A DNA stretch of 64,000 nucleotides from Tritrichomonas musculus (taxonomy: Eukaryota > Parabasalia > Tritrichomonadida > Tritrichomonadidae): contig JAPFFF010000001.1 of assembly GCA_039105265.1 (NCBI GenBank), forward strand, positions 7,874,001 through 7,938,000, written 5' to 3'. The notes below the pieces were generated by a model. It saw only the letters and a program-made list of their open reading frames with translations. It was not told the DNA's origin and did not search any database. The position numbers and the translations under genes are program-made. Position 1 is the stretch's first letter, and every line of letters starts with the position of its first letter. Positions 1 through 9,870 of this stretch are shown here, piece by piece.

Positions 1-384
1 ATTTCAGAAGATATCTCGAGGATACCCGAGGTTTCAAGTTCGAAAAAAAATCACATTTTTTTTTTTAATTTTGTATTCTTTATTTTGATATTTAAGAGTT
101 TTTTTCTTTGATAATATAGTTATATCTAACATTTTTTTTTAAAAAAAAAAAAATCATATAGTAAACCACTATTTCCAGCAAAATGAATAATGATTATTTT
201 TTTATTATTTTTCAATTAACTTTAAGTTCGAGTTTTTCGGGTAAAAAAGTGAAAATTTACCCAAGTAAAAAAATGTGAACTAAAAAAAAAAAAAACATTA
301 GAGTAAAATCTTTTTCTCGAAAAAAGTTCGAGGAAGACCGTTTAATTTTCTGAGTTTACCCGGGACAGCCGAAAGGCATACCTG
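1..384. mobile_element. hAT-like MITE, right-hand part, cut by window edge
   Basis: This stretch matches the right two thirds of the complete element at 7403-7967. Shared landmarks in the same order are the gaggtttcaagttcga block, the block aaaccactatttccagcaa, the gtaaaatctttttctcga block and the terminal GGCATACCTG ending at 384. The left terminus lies outside the window, so the target duplication cannot be checked. It has no coding potential. Repeated TTTACCCGAG-like motifs lie toward the end, as in the complete copy. Confidence 0.75.
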
Positions 385-1321
385 TTTAAAATATTTAAAA
401 ATTTAAGTAAAAACTTTTTAAACTGCTTATTTTATTCAATATTTAATCCCATTAAAAATTATATACAATTTTTTGAGTGAAAAGTGTATGATCTCTATAA
501 CACGACTAATAAAAGAAGACAAACAAATTCATATAAGCCAATGTATTCTTCAATAAAAATATGAGTAGTCTACTCTATTGATTTGTTATGTTTTGGATCT
601 TTCAATGGTTTATGAGTGAAAAGGTATTTTTTAAAAATCTTATAGTCATTTAAAAAACCTTTTAATGAAACAAATCAAATTTTCAAATAGAACAAAATTA
701 ATCTAGTGGATGTTTGCCAAATTCTTGGAAGCCATGTTTTGCATTTTTATTATTTAAATTAAAACAAATGCACCAACTATTTCTATATTAGTATATAGGA
801 GTCAGTTTCTGTAGGGGCTGTCAATGGGGTGCACCACCCTCAACGAGTTTGCAGAGGTCAACTGGGCAGCAGCTCACAACGTCAACTCGAACTCTTATTA
901 AAAAAAAAAAAAAAAAAAATTAAAAAATGAAAATAAGTTTTTCTTTAAAAAAGAGAAAAAAAAAAAAATAAAAATATTTTTTCTAAAGATGGTTCTTCGC
1001 CAATTAGCACCGTTATGAAACAGCTTAGAAGCCCACACCGAGAATCTCGTACCTACCTTTTAGTTAACCTATTATTATCATCAATCGGTTCTTTTGTTGG
1101 AACTTGTTGTGATAATGATTGCACATGATGCTTCAATATTTTTTTGTTTTACTTCGAATTGTTATACAAATGGATCACATCGAAAGTTTGCATTCTTTCG
1201 TGAGCTCTGAGATGACGAAGTGTTTGGTCCGCTATTATATGCCACATTTGGTTCATCATTTTCTGGAACTGGTTCCTGGGAATTTATATCTTGAGACATG
1301 AATTCTTTAAATGTATTCGTG
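385..1321. other. Gene-free stretch left of the Polinton fossil
   Basis: No convincing gene is seen here. It is AT-rich except for a GC-richer patch at 811-890 that ends in a run of about 20 A and looks like a retroposed RNA. A 45-codon ATG-started minus-strand frame (1162-1299, beginning MSQDINSQEPVPENDEPN) has protein-like composition. It may be the front of a lost mobile-element gene that served as the Polinton's landing site. Confidence 0.4.
811..920 (+). repeat. Poly(A)-tailed GC-rich patch, possible retroposed small RNA
   Basis: About 85 bases of near 55% GC sit in very AT-rich DNA and run directly, after TTATT, into about 20 A residues. The patch includes the palindrome GGTGCACC near 828. 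A body followed by an A-tail is the hallmark of LINE-mobilised RNA, but no tRNA or SRP similarity was recognised and no target duplication is clear. It could equally be chance composition. Confidence 0.3.
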
Positions 1322-1603
1322 TAGTAATAGAATGTTCGTATTGACCCCCAGATAATTATTCATTGAAAACCCACCTCAGGAACCAAGCTCAAAACCACAT
1401 TTTGAAAATTAGTGAAAAACTTATCCACAGGGTTTAAATTTTAAATAACCTCTATAATCTGTTGTAGAACAAGACCAGTCATAAAGCTCTAAACACTCAT
1501 TTTAAAATTTATTCCAGAGATTAATTTGGGATTTAGTTTTTGAATTAGGGCTCCAGAAGGATCTTGAGAGCAAGTTATAAAATTTTAATTTAAGAATTTG
1601 TTT
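1322..1603 (+). repeat. Polinton fossil, left terminal inverted repeat
   Basis: This stretch is the inverted counterpart of 6674-6955. Shared blocks include TAGTAATAGAATGTTCGT at the outer end, CTCTAAACACTCATTTTAAA in the middle and GGGCTCCAGAAGGAT near the inner end. The copies show many substitutions and small length differences, so the repeats have been separate for a long time. Confidence 0.8.
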
Positions 1604-1620
1604 TTTTATCTCATTAAAAA

Positions 1621-1915
1621 TGCAGGAACTCACTGACCACATCATTTCTGAATTACTTGCTTTTAAATCTGAACAATTGAACAATACGAGTAAAGCTCGG
1701 TTGAATCAAACGAACAATCAAATGAACAACAAGTTGAACCATCAAATGAATCAGATCCGATACGAAGAAGAACAAATCGCCCGTTTCCATTAAGCAAATC
1801 GAAGTTTTTAAATGATGAACAGAGAGACCAAGTTCTCCAATTTGCTTCTGACCATAAAGAAACAATAGACCTTTTGATAAAAAAAAACTCAAAAAAAAGT
1901 GGCTTTTTCATAAAT
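1621..1915 (+). pseudogene. Coding remnant just inside the left Polinton repeat
   Basis: Protein-like sequence rich in Asn, Gln and Glu begins about 20 bases inside the left repeat and reads inward, as first genes do in Polintons. It is a short broken remnant with no recognised family. Confidence 0.35.
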
Positions 1916-1976
1916 AAATTTTTTATTTATCAATTAATTTTTTTACTAAAAATATATACTTATTTCCTTACTTTTT

Positions 1977-3542
1977 TATTTTTATGAAAAACAAACTTTT
2001 TCAGTAAAAAAATTTTTTTATAAAAAATCATGATATGTGATCTAAAAATGTTGAATAAAAATTTTATTTGAAATTATGCAATCATAAAATGACTTCATTT
2101 TTAATGATTCATTCAAGATGAACATTACACCTGATAACCCCAAAATTGTTTTATTATTCTTTTTTTCATATAGGAAAGAGAAGTTCAACCATATGTAATA
2201 GTAATTCTTTTCAAATTTTTAATAACATTCCTTTAATTCTAAATATTATTTCGTCTTTTTATATAACAGCATGATTAAACAGAATAGAAAAAAAGAAAAA
2301 AATTTTGAAATTGATTATTTATTTAATTGAATTAATTGTCAATTTCAATTAATTGTCTTCTTTATCAGAAGAAGAAGAGGATGAGGAAGTGTACCTTTCT
2401 CCAAGTGGATGCAATTATATATAATAATTCGTCAAAGAAGCGCAAAAGCACCAAACATGCCCAGACGAGGAAAGTTTGAGACGATATTTGGTCGTCATTA
2501 TTTCCCATAAAGTCTTCAAACGACCAAAGTAGTTTTCAACCAAGATGCGGCGATGGCTAGTTTTTTTATTAAATTCTTTTTGCTGGTCGGATAAATTGCC
2601 ATTTCTTGGTTTCTTGTGAGGAGGAATAGAGCCAGGTACTAAATTAGTCAAGCCTTGGTATCCCGCGTCAGCCAAAGTAGTACAGTTCGAATTGAACAAG
2701 CCTTGATAGTATGCATTTTCTTGTTCAATCAGTAATTTAAGATTACTATTCTTAAAAAGGGTAAAGTCGTGAACAGAGCCAGGTACACTTTCAGAGAAAT
2801 GTATCAAAAGGTTTGTTGGAGAAACCAAGGCTGTGCTTTCCCGAGTAGTAGAGTTGTTGATCAAACTTTGGGCGGTTAATAGGTTGTACCGTAGCATCCA
2901 AAGATCCAAGCAAAGTTGGCCCGTCAGGTAAAATTATATTATATTCAGTGATTCTTTGGCTAACTGAGATCCACCTGACGTACTTTAGTAGCACGTTTTT
3001 GTAGGTTTTTTCAATTGTACTGAGGATAACTTGGTGAGCATAGGTCATTTTAATACCGAAATTTAATAATATCATTTCAAATGTTTCATTAAATTTACAA
3101 AAGAACAAAGCCAATAGAAACTTGGTTTTGCCTGCAAGTTGTACATCCCTATGCATTCTGGATTCAAGAGCTGGCTGAACACATTGATATAGATCCTTGA
3201 ATTCTTCAACATTGAAATTAGTAAGAAGATTCATTTTTGCATTGTCATTATTTTCTATGATTTCTTCTGCTGAGATGATCACTTTCTTTCCTTGCTCTGT
3301 TACATCATCTTCATCACTGTGTCTTGAGTGTGTAATGACATTTGCGTTTGATGATCAAGCTCCATTTCTGCATAGTGGTCGAAAATACTTTCGTTGTCTT
3401 CATCAAGATAACTAAAAAATGAAAATAAATTACTAAAAATGTAAACGTTCTAAATTTATACTTTTACAAATGTTTATTTGTTTTTTTATGATTAAAAATT
3501 TTAAACGAAATCTTATCAAAAAGTTTCTTTTTCATAAAAATA
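1977..3542 (-). mobile_element. PIF/Harbinger DNA transposon nested in the Polinton fossil
   Basis: A DDE transposase pseudogene (2415-3405, minus) is enclosed by 25-bp inverted repeats at 1977-2001 and 3518-3542 with a single mismatch. The right copy begins AAAAAGTTTCTTTTTCATAA. The element is about 1.57 kb. Harbinger elements normally carry two genes, a transposase and a Myb-like protein. Only the transposase is visible here, so it is either a one-gene derivative or has lost its partner. The 3-bp target duplication could not be fixed because the flanks are T/A runs. The near-perfect terminal repeats make it younger than the host Polinton. Confidence 0.75.
2415..3405 (-). pseudogene. PIF/Harbinger-type (HARBI1-like) transposase, frameshifted
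   Basis: Two overlapping minus-strand reading frames together cover a full DDE_Tnp_4-type transposase of about 290-330 residues. The first acidic residue is in GSLDATVQP, followed by the typical YYSGKHSLGF. The second is in LADAGYQGL, and the glutamate is in RRILVENYFGRLK. All three catalytic residues are kept, yet the frame shifts once near 2815 between KHSLGFSNK and SVPGSVHDF. It probably shifts again near 3335, in the acidic N-terminal region. The element is therefore recently dead rather than eroded. No ATG opens the longest frame (position 3282 is GTG), which agrees with an N-terminal break. Confidence 0.8.
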
Positions 3543-3568
3543 TTTAGACTTTTAGTGGAAAATTTCTT

Positions 3569-4149
3569 TTAAGGACGACCTTTCACCGTTTATAATTTAT
3601 TTTATAACGATTAATTTTTGTATTCATTTTCATCGTAAATCATTGAAAATTAAAAAATTTAATAACTCAAGTTAGAAGGGAAAAAAGAAACTTGTTTTTG
3701 TGTTAATACAAATCAAATAGAATAAATTATTGATATCCGGTTCGAAAAGTAATATTAATACTTGTTATTTATCAAATTTAGTCATTTTTTTATTTTATCT
3801 ACTAAAATTTCATATTTTTCTTTAATATATTATGAGTTTGGAACCGGATTATTTTAAATATTCATGTTATTTAATAAATGGTGCATAGAAAACAAAATTG
3901 TTTTTCTTTGAAATTGAGTTATTACATTTTGAAATTCTTAGAAAAAATATAAACGTATTTTGGTTTAATTCACTTTTATTTTTTGAAATATCTCTTTTTC
4001 AAAGCTGAATAATTAATTAATTATTTTTTATATGCATTATATTCCAATTATTTATTTGTTAATATGAGTTTCACAATAAAATTATGAAAGATTGAAGAAG
4101 AATTAAATGTAACCACGACGATCATTTTTCATAGAAAGGTCGTCCTTAA
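3569..4149. mobile_element. TTAA-flanked MITE (piggyBac-like)
   Basis: A perfect 16-bp inverted repeat bounds a 581-bp non-coding element: TTAAGGACGACCTTTC at 3569-3584 and its complement at 4134-4149. The outer four bases are TTAA on both sides, so the natural reading is a TTAA target duplication plus a 12-bp terminal repeat GGACGACCTTTC. TTAA targets are typical of the piggyBac superfamily. No open frame is present. It lies 26 bases from the Harbinger element and both are inside the Polinton fossil. Confidence 0.75.
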
Positions 4150-4259
4150 TAAAAATGTATATATTTTTATATAAAAAATATTTTTTTATAAAGAAGTTAT
4201 AATATCACTGAAAAAGTTACTATTTTGATCGAGATTTTTTTTTATCAAAAGGTCTAATA

Positions 4260-4379
4260 ATGAACCAACCAAGGTCTAATCGAATTCAATTCCTTCAGAA
4301 TCTAATTCGTGAACAATTAAATATCAATTTATCGTTATATATGACAAATAAGTTGATAAATTTAATACAAACCACCTAA
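4260..4379 (+). other. Short 39-codon frame inside the Polinton fossil
   Basis: An ATG-started frame (MNQPRSNRIQFLQNLIREQL...) faces the minus-strand structural remnant. It may be the tail of a lost Polinton gene or chance. No family is recognised. Confidence 0.2.
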
Positions 4380-4457
4380 TAATTCTAAAAAAAAATTTTA
4401 TACTATTTATGCCTTAAAGCATGCAAGTGTTTTATCATCAATTATTGCAGTTATGAT

Positions 4458-5420
4458 TCACACGGTCATACGTTTAATCTTTGATGTTATTGCAGTTTCA
4501 CCATTGAGAATCTTCAATTTATTATCTTCATTATCAATAAATACTTCATCCCCAATACCATAACAAGAGGAATTATCAACTTTCAAAAGATAATCTCCAT
4601 GGGAACTAAACGTGATGCAATTATTTTTTTGGTCAATTCTAACACATATACCAACATATTCTTTCCATGAACCAGTAGTCTTGACACTGCAAATACAATC
4701 TGTTGTATCATCTGAAGTTGACGGTCTCCATTCATCACCAATATGTTTATAAACCTTACCGGTCATATATACTGGAGCTCCAATAACGAAATCGTTGATG
4801 GTGTTTACAGACGATTCAATTGGACAGTAATGAGTGATTGTATTTAAACCATTGGATGATATCTTACTATTGACTGTTAAATCTGTATTAATAACTGTTT
4901 GTTTTGATGTAATAGAACGCGTGATGTACATCATTATATAACCATCAAAGCTGATTGTAAATAATTTATTACTAATCTGATCAGCATACCAAAACTTGAA
5001 TTACTATTATCATTAAAACCAAATAATAATTTACATTCTCTTGCTCCGGATATTGTGCAATAAGCTGTTAAAGGATTAACACTTGCACTATTAATTGTCA
5101 ATGAACCGTTTTTAGATGAATCACCCTCTTTGGCAATATATTTTTTGGTCAACATATTTCACCGATGTAATCATATTATTGCTCACAGGTTGGTTGCTGA
5201 TTAATGAGATAGATGCATCATAAATATTAGTCAATGTATCATCCACTGCTCTCAATGAAACAATATGAGTTTTAAAATGAATATCTATCGATTCACTTGA
5301 CTCACTACTGGTTGATATTGAATCGCTAAGTGACCAAATTATATTAAATAAAGAACAAATTAATGCCTTACAATTATTTTTTCGTATTGCAGATGACTCA
5401 GAGAAGTATTCAGTATTCAA
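4458..5420 (-). pseudogene. Polinton structural-type protein remnant
   Basis: Minus-strand pieces resemble a Maverick protein of unknown function that is common in trichomonads. The C-terminal part contains a beta-rich stretch with DCICSVKTTGSWKEYVGIC and FSSHGDYLLKVDNSSCYGIGDEVFIDN. The pattern suggests a capsid-, tail- or fibre-like virion component, but that role is inferred. The piece is broken and is described only as a fossil. Confidence 0.5.
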
Positions 5421-5646
5421 TAAAAAAGATACTGTACAGATTCAATCACTTGATAAATCATTGACAAATAATATAGACTCACATAAAAATTTGATTTAAT
5501 GATGAAATTTGATTGAAATAATAAATAACAATTGGGGAGCCATTATATTCCTCTTTATCAACAAATTATATTTCATTCATTGTTATATCATTTATGATAG
5601 CAACACATGAAATCATCACCAACAGCTCTGACGTCGAGGTTATACA

Positions 5647-5955
5647 TTAAAATTTCCTTAGGTGGTCATATGATAAGTTTTCAAGATGGTTATCGAGTTT
5701 GTCTCCATTAATATGATATACAAGCTTCTTATTATTAGGATTATGTATAAATTGATGAGCTCTCAATCGATGTTTTAAACACTTCTTTCCATTCAAATTT
5801 AGAATTATTCCATCTTGTGTTTTATTCACACCATAATTCATTTTCATTGTGTGCTTATTTCTGATATCATATGGGTATTGTGCCATTATTTCATAATCAT
5901 TTTCAAAACCAATCAATGGAACATATTCGGCTGAGGTTGAAGTTGAGTTTGTCAT
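5647..5955 (-). CDS. HNH-type endonuclease-like ORF of the Polinton fossil
   Basis: This is a 102-residue frame. It has the layout of small NUMOD4/HNH proteins: an N-terminal segment with EYVPLIGFENDYEIMAQYPYDIRNK, then a histidine-rich half with HRLRAHQFIHNPNNKKLVYHINGDKLDNHLENL. The H-x-N-G-D-x-x-D-N-x-x-x-N-L core is the typical HNH metal-binding end. Such nucleases recur in trichomonad Mavericks. This frame looks whole, although the element around it is not, and there is no sign that it is expressed. Confidence 0.6.
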   Translation of the reverse strand: MTNSTSTSAEYVPLIGFENDYEIMAQYPYDIRNKHTMKMNYGVNKTQDGIILNLNGKKCLKHRLRAHQFIHNPNNKKLVYHINGDKLDNHLENLSYDHLRKF

Positions 5956-6059
5956 TTTAGTATTGATAAAAAATTAAAAAAAATAAAAAACTTTGATCAA
6001 ATTTGGTCTTCCAAAAAACATCTCTTTTTGATTGTCATTTTGTCTTTTTCGTTATTAAA

Positions 6060-6650
6060 ATCAACAAAAAGTGTAAGTTTCATGTGTTCAGTGTGGTGAG
6101 AATCACCCACTGACGTATACTACTAAAATTATGTGGTTCATTAATTATAAGATAATCATTGTGCTTTGATTTAAATTTGTTGTTCAATTTATCAAGATAT
6201 TCATTTAATTCTTCGTTTTCAGGAATGTAATATTCAAGTAAATGTGATTTGTCTTTAATATGTGTTGGTTCAATTTTCTTGAGATTTGGTTTGGATTCAT
6301 TGATTAAACGAATTGCATCATTAACTGCATTACGAGCACGTTGAACTGCATTTTCAATTTCAGCTTGTCGTTCAAAATATTGAATATTTTGTTAATTATT
6401 TGTTTCATCATCACTTACAGCTTCACGATTAGAAATATTATTGTCATAATTTTGTTCAAGATTATTTTGATGTTGTTGTTCATTGTAATATTCAATATCA
6501 GATTCATTTGGTTGTTCATCTTCATAAAATGATTCACGATTTAAGATATCTTGATAATATTTTCATTAAGTTGATTATTAATATCATTAATGAATTCAAT
6601 AATCTGGTTATTAGTAAAACCTAAAAATGAATTTTGGTTGAAAGCCATTT
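6060..6650 (-). pseudogene. Polinton gene remnant next to the right terminal repeat
   Basis: Protein-like minus-strand sequence starts just inside the right repeat with MAFNQNSFLGFTNNQIIEFIND and is rich in Asn, Glu and Asp. It reads inward, mirroring the remnant beside the left repeat. It is broken, and no family is recognised. Confidence 0.4.
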
Positions 6651-6673
6651 ATCAAAAATAAATATGTGGAAAA

Positions 6674-6955
6674 AAATAGTTTTGAAAAATTACAATTTAT
6701 AACTTGCTCTCAGAATCCTTCTGGAGCCCTTATTCAAAAATAAATCCCAAATTAGTTTTGGAATAAATTTTAAAATGAGTGTTTAGAGCTTTATGACAGG
6801 GCTTTTTCTACAACAGAATATAGAGGCTATTTAAAATTTAAACCCTGCTGATAAGTTTTTAACTAATTTCCAAAAAGTGGTTTTGAGCTTGATGACTGGG
6901 CCTTGGAAACCTGGAAAAATGATTCGACCACCAAGACGAACATTCTATTACTACT
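6674..6955 (-). repeat. Polinton fossil, right terminal inverted repeat
   Basis: This is the inverted partner of 1322-1603. The inner end reads AACTTGCTCTCAGAATCC and the outer end CATTCTATTACTACT. The 6-bp TTCGTG at 6956-6961 repeats the six bases just before the left end (1316-1321). Confidence 0.8.
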
Positions 6956-7402
6956 TTCGTGTTCTCTTGTACTTTTGACTCATTTCTGGATGGCCTTTGA
7001 GATAATCTATGTACAGTATCTAATGAATTAGATTTGGAATAAGATTTTGGAAAAGATATAATAAAAAGTTTAGAATTATTAGGCTTGCTCGCATTCTCTT
7101 TTTTTCTACTAAGGTTAATATCTCACTAGTCCAAGGAATTTTCATTCGGCGTTGACATAGAGAATAGTGAATGCAAACAATTTACCTTCAATTAGAGGCT
7201 TTGATTTTGCAAAAGATAAGAAGCAAATCAAAGGCAGCTGTTTAAGTTAATTCACTTGGCTTTCATATCAAATGGTTTCCTCTCAGTAGCAAACACAAAA
7301 AAGAGAGCACAATTAATCATATATCAGGTGAACTTGATTTAAGTGAATCAAAATCAAGCTTCAATCCAAATTAGATTTGGATTCACTTAAAAGTATTGAA
7401 AG
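6956..7402. other. Gene-free spacer between Polinton fossil and hAT-like MITE
   Basis: No open frame of note was found. A short inverted repeat (TTAAGTGAATC near 7336 and GATTCACTTAA near 7379) lies just before the MITE and could form a hairpin. Confidence 0.4.
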
Positions 7403-7967
7403 CAGGTATGCTTTTCGAGGATGGGTAAGAGTAGTCTACCCGAAAATAATTTCGGGATCGAGGAGACTCCCGTAGTCGGTTTACCCGAGTAAACCCGAGT
7501 AAAATAACCGTTTTACTCGGCCATCCTCGATCCCGATTTACTCGAAGTATTCAATTTCCGAGGATACCAGAGGTTTCAAGTTCGAAAAAAAATTCTCTCT
7601 CTTTTTTTTTTTTTTTTTAATTTTTCTAACACTTTTGAATACTTTATTTTAGTATAAAAGATTTTTTGTCATTGATTATTAAGCTATATCTAACATTTAT
7701 TTAAAAAAATCATATAATAAACCACTATTTCCAGCAAAATGATTCATTTTGAAAATGTATAAAGCTTATTTTTTTATTATTTTTCTGTTAATTTTAAACT
7801 CGAGTTTTTCGGGTAAAAAAGTGAAAATTTACCCGAGTAAAAAAATTTAAACTAAAAAAAATAAACGTTAGAGTAAAATCTTTTTCTCGAAAAAAGTTCG
7901 AGGAATAATTTCGAGGAAGACCGTTTAATTATCCGAGTTTACCCATGACTCCAGGAATGCATACCTG
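7403..7967. mobile_element. hAT-like MITE, complete copy
   Basis: The 565-bp element starts CAGGTATGC and ends GCATACCTG. It is flanked by the perfect 8-bp direct repeat ATTGAAAG at 7395-7402 and 7968-7975. An 8-bp duplication with CAG...CTG ends is characteristic of the hAT superfamily. It has no coding frame. Its left subterminal region (about 7435-7550) carries a dense set of direct and inverted TTTACCCGAG / CTCGGGTAAA motifs. More of them lie at 7795-7945, next to the right end. Subterminal motif arrays bind the transposase in known hAT elements such as Ac. A second copy occupies 1-384. Confidence 0.8.
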
Positions 7968-7975
7968 ATTGAAAG

Positions 7976-8346
7976 ACTCTTTTTGGGAAAAATTGATAAA
8001 TTTTATTATTTTTAATTAGTAAATTATAATATAAACATATGAATAATAATAAATATTTATTTGTTATATGAAAAAATGCAAGAGCAATCAAAATATATAT
8101 GTTTCAAATTCTATTTATTTTAATTTACGAATTCCTTACAAAAAGTCTATATTTGATTTTGATTATAATTTTTTCTAAGTAAAATTGATTAAAAATAAAA
8201 TTTATCACTTATACTCATAATCTTTTTCAATCGGAAAAAAATTAAATTAGAAAATTTTTTCATAAATTCAATTTTGAGATGAAGGTTGAATCAAATTGAG
8301 AAATATTCTGAAATATTTCAGAGAACAACCAAATTCTGTTTCTGGA
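7976..8346. other. AT-rich upstream region of the lipase gene
   Basis: About 370 bases of very AT-rich sequence without frames. No TCA-pyrimidine initiator was identified close to the ATG at 8347; TCAAATT at 8291-8297 is only a partial match. Confidence 0.3.
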
Positions 8347-9627
8347 ATGATTCTTTCATCTATTCTATTAAATACATTTATTGTTTGTGCTTATTGTAAT
8401 AGACCTCTTGTCATTATTCCTCCAATGCTTGGATCCCAGCTATATGCTAATGCTACAGATTTTTCAAGCCATTGGTATTGCCCGAAAAATTTACAGAACA
8501 AGCTTCTTTGGGTGAATGAAGAAATGGTTATTCCTCCTCTCTTTAATTGCCTTGCAGAATATTTAACTTCAGAATGGGATCCGTCTTCAAATTCAATAAA
8601 GAACAGAACAAATGTTCAAGTTTACTCTCCAGATTTTGGCGGAGTAAGCTCAATAGAATATGTTGATTCTGGTATTTTTGGATATAAGCTAGTTCCTGTT
8701 ATGGGCCCTTTAATTAAGGCTCTTCATAGCTTAGGTTATGAAACAAGAAAAGATCTTTTTGGTGCTCCATATGACTGGAGAAATGCTCCAGGTAACATTG
8801 ATTATTTATATCCAATGATTAAAGATTTAATAGAACAAGCTTACCATTTAAACGATGATCAAAAAGTTTGTCTTCTTGGATATTCATTAGGATGTTGGGT
8901 GACTCATTATTTTTTAACAAAAATAGTTGATCAACAATGGAAGGACAAGTATATTCAAAAGGTTATTTGGGCAGCACCATCATTTGGCGGATCAATGGAC
9001 GCTGTTCGTGCTACTTACTTCCATACATTAGAATATTTACCTTCACTTTTCCAAACAGAATCAATCACTAAACTTCTTGAATCAACTTATTGTGCTTATG
9101 CTCAATTACCCAACAACAACGTTTTCCCACACAGAACTCTTATTTATGGTCCAGGTGGCGAGGAATTTGGAATTAATGATATTCCAGAATGGCTTAAACA
9201 ATTAAACAAAGTTGAAAACGAATATATGCCAATGTTTGAAAAAGGAGTAATTGATTCTCAAATGTCTATTGAAGATCCAAAAGTTAACTCCTACTTCGCT
9301 TTTAATACTGGATTAAAGACAGTTAAATCTCTTAACTTCTCTAATGGCTGGGAAAAAGATCCTGCTATGGATTATATTGCTGGTGACACAACAATGGAAG
9401 CCTCAGTTTTATTTTACGGATGTAATAATTGGCAAAGCGGAAATCATGGTAAAACTTTACTTTGCCATGACTTTAATCAGACCAGCTCTGATTTTTCACA
9501 TATTTCAATACTTTCTACCGATGAATTTGTTAGAGTCATGATTGAAATTATTGAGAAGGACAACTGGATTCTACCAGGTACTCATAATGTAACTGGAATG
9601 ACAGCTCCTAATTTTTTTGAAAAATAA
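8347..9627 (+). CDS. LCAT/phospholipase-family secreted acyltransferase or lipase
   Basis: The 426-residue protein belongs to the lecithin:cholesterol acyltransferase family. These enzymes cleave the acyl chain of phospholipids and may pass it to a sterol or another lipid. A signal peptide (MILSSILLNTFIVCAYC) precedes IIPPMLGSQLYA, the usual beginning of the mature fold. The nucleophile is Ser180 in GYSLG. Asp347 (AGDTTMEAS) and His385 (DFSHISIL) fit the other two triad positions. The reading frame opens earlier with a TTG at 8296, but the first in-frame ATG is 8347 and it begins the signal peptide, so that start was chosen. The stop codon is embedded in AAATAAA, the trichomonad-style combined stop and poly(A) signal. 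It is probably secreted or lysosomal. The exact acyl acceptor cannot be told. Confidence 0.85.
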   Translation: MILSSILLNTFIVCAYCNRPLVIIPPMLGSQLYANATDFSSHWYCPKNLQNKLLWVNEEMVIPPLFNCLAEYLTSEWDPSSNSIKNRTNVQVYSPDFGGVSSIEYVDSGIFGYKLVPVMGPLIKALHSLGYETRKDLFGAPYDWRNAPGNIDYLYPMIKDLIEQAYHLNDDQKVCLLGYSLGCWVTHYFLTKIVDQQWKDKYIQKVIWAAPSFGGSMDAVRATYFHTLEYLPSLFQTESITKLLESTYCAYAQLPNNNVFPHRTLIYGPGGEEFGINDIPEWLKQLNKVENEYMPMFEKGVIDSQMSIEDPKVNSYFAFNTGLKTVKSLNFSNGWEKDPAMDYIAGDTTMEASVLFYGCNNWQSGNHGKTLLCHDFNQTSSDFSHISILSTDEFVRVMIEIIEKDNWILPGTHNVTGMTAPNFFEK

Positions 9628-9870
9628 ATTTTATATGCAAGTTTTATTTCGATGTTATAGGACAATAGTTATATTACTATTTTTTTTCTCTAAGATAAAG
9701 TAGATCATTTTTTAATTATTGAAAATTGGATTAATATGTTTAGGTAAAAAGTGAATTAAAATATTTTCATATATCGGATAATGATGAATAAAGTAAGAAA
9801 GAGTGGTTTATTTGATAGATTAAAAAAATATGGTTGATAATTTAAATATAAAATATAAAAACAAATATTT

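Larger units (their letters stand above)
1322..6955. mobile_element. Polinton/Maverick fossil, broken, with nested insertions
   Basis: Two inverted copies of about 280 bases (roughly 1322-1603 and 6674-6955) bound this element, and the 6-bp direct repeat TTCGTG lies outside each end. Long terminal inverted repeats plus a 6-bp duplication are the Polinton signature. Inside are remnants of the gene types carried by trichomonad Mavericks: an HNH-type nuclease (5647-5955), a structural-type protein (4458-5420) and a further protein next to the right repeat (6060-6650). No polymerase, integrase, protease or ATPase gene was seen. At 5.6 kb, of which about 2.1 kb is later insertions, it is far shorter than a full 15-20 kb element and is a broken, internally deleted fossil. 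The two terminal repeats have clearly diverged, so it is not recent. Confidence 0.75.

Noticed and set aside
1119-1301. 60-codon plus-strand frame
   Set aside because: The opposite strand has the better protein-like composition, and neither has family support.
8296-8346. Longer N-terminus for the LCAT-family gene from TTG at 8296
   Set aside because: There is no ATG in that part. The ATG at 8347 opens a clean signal peptide.
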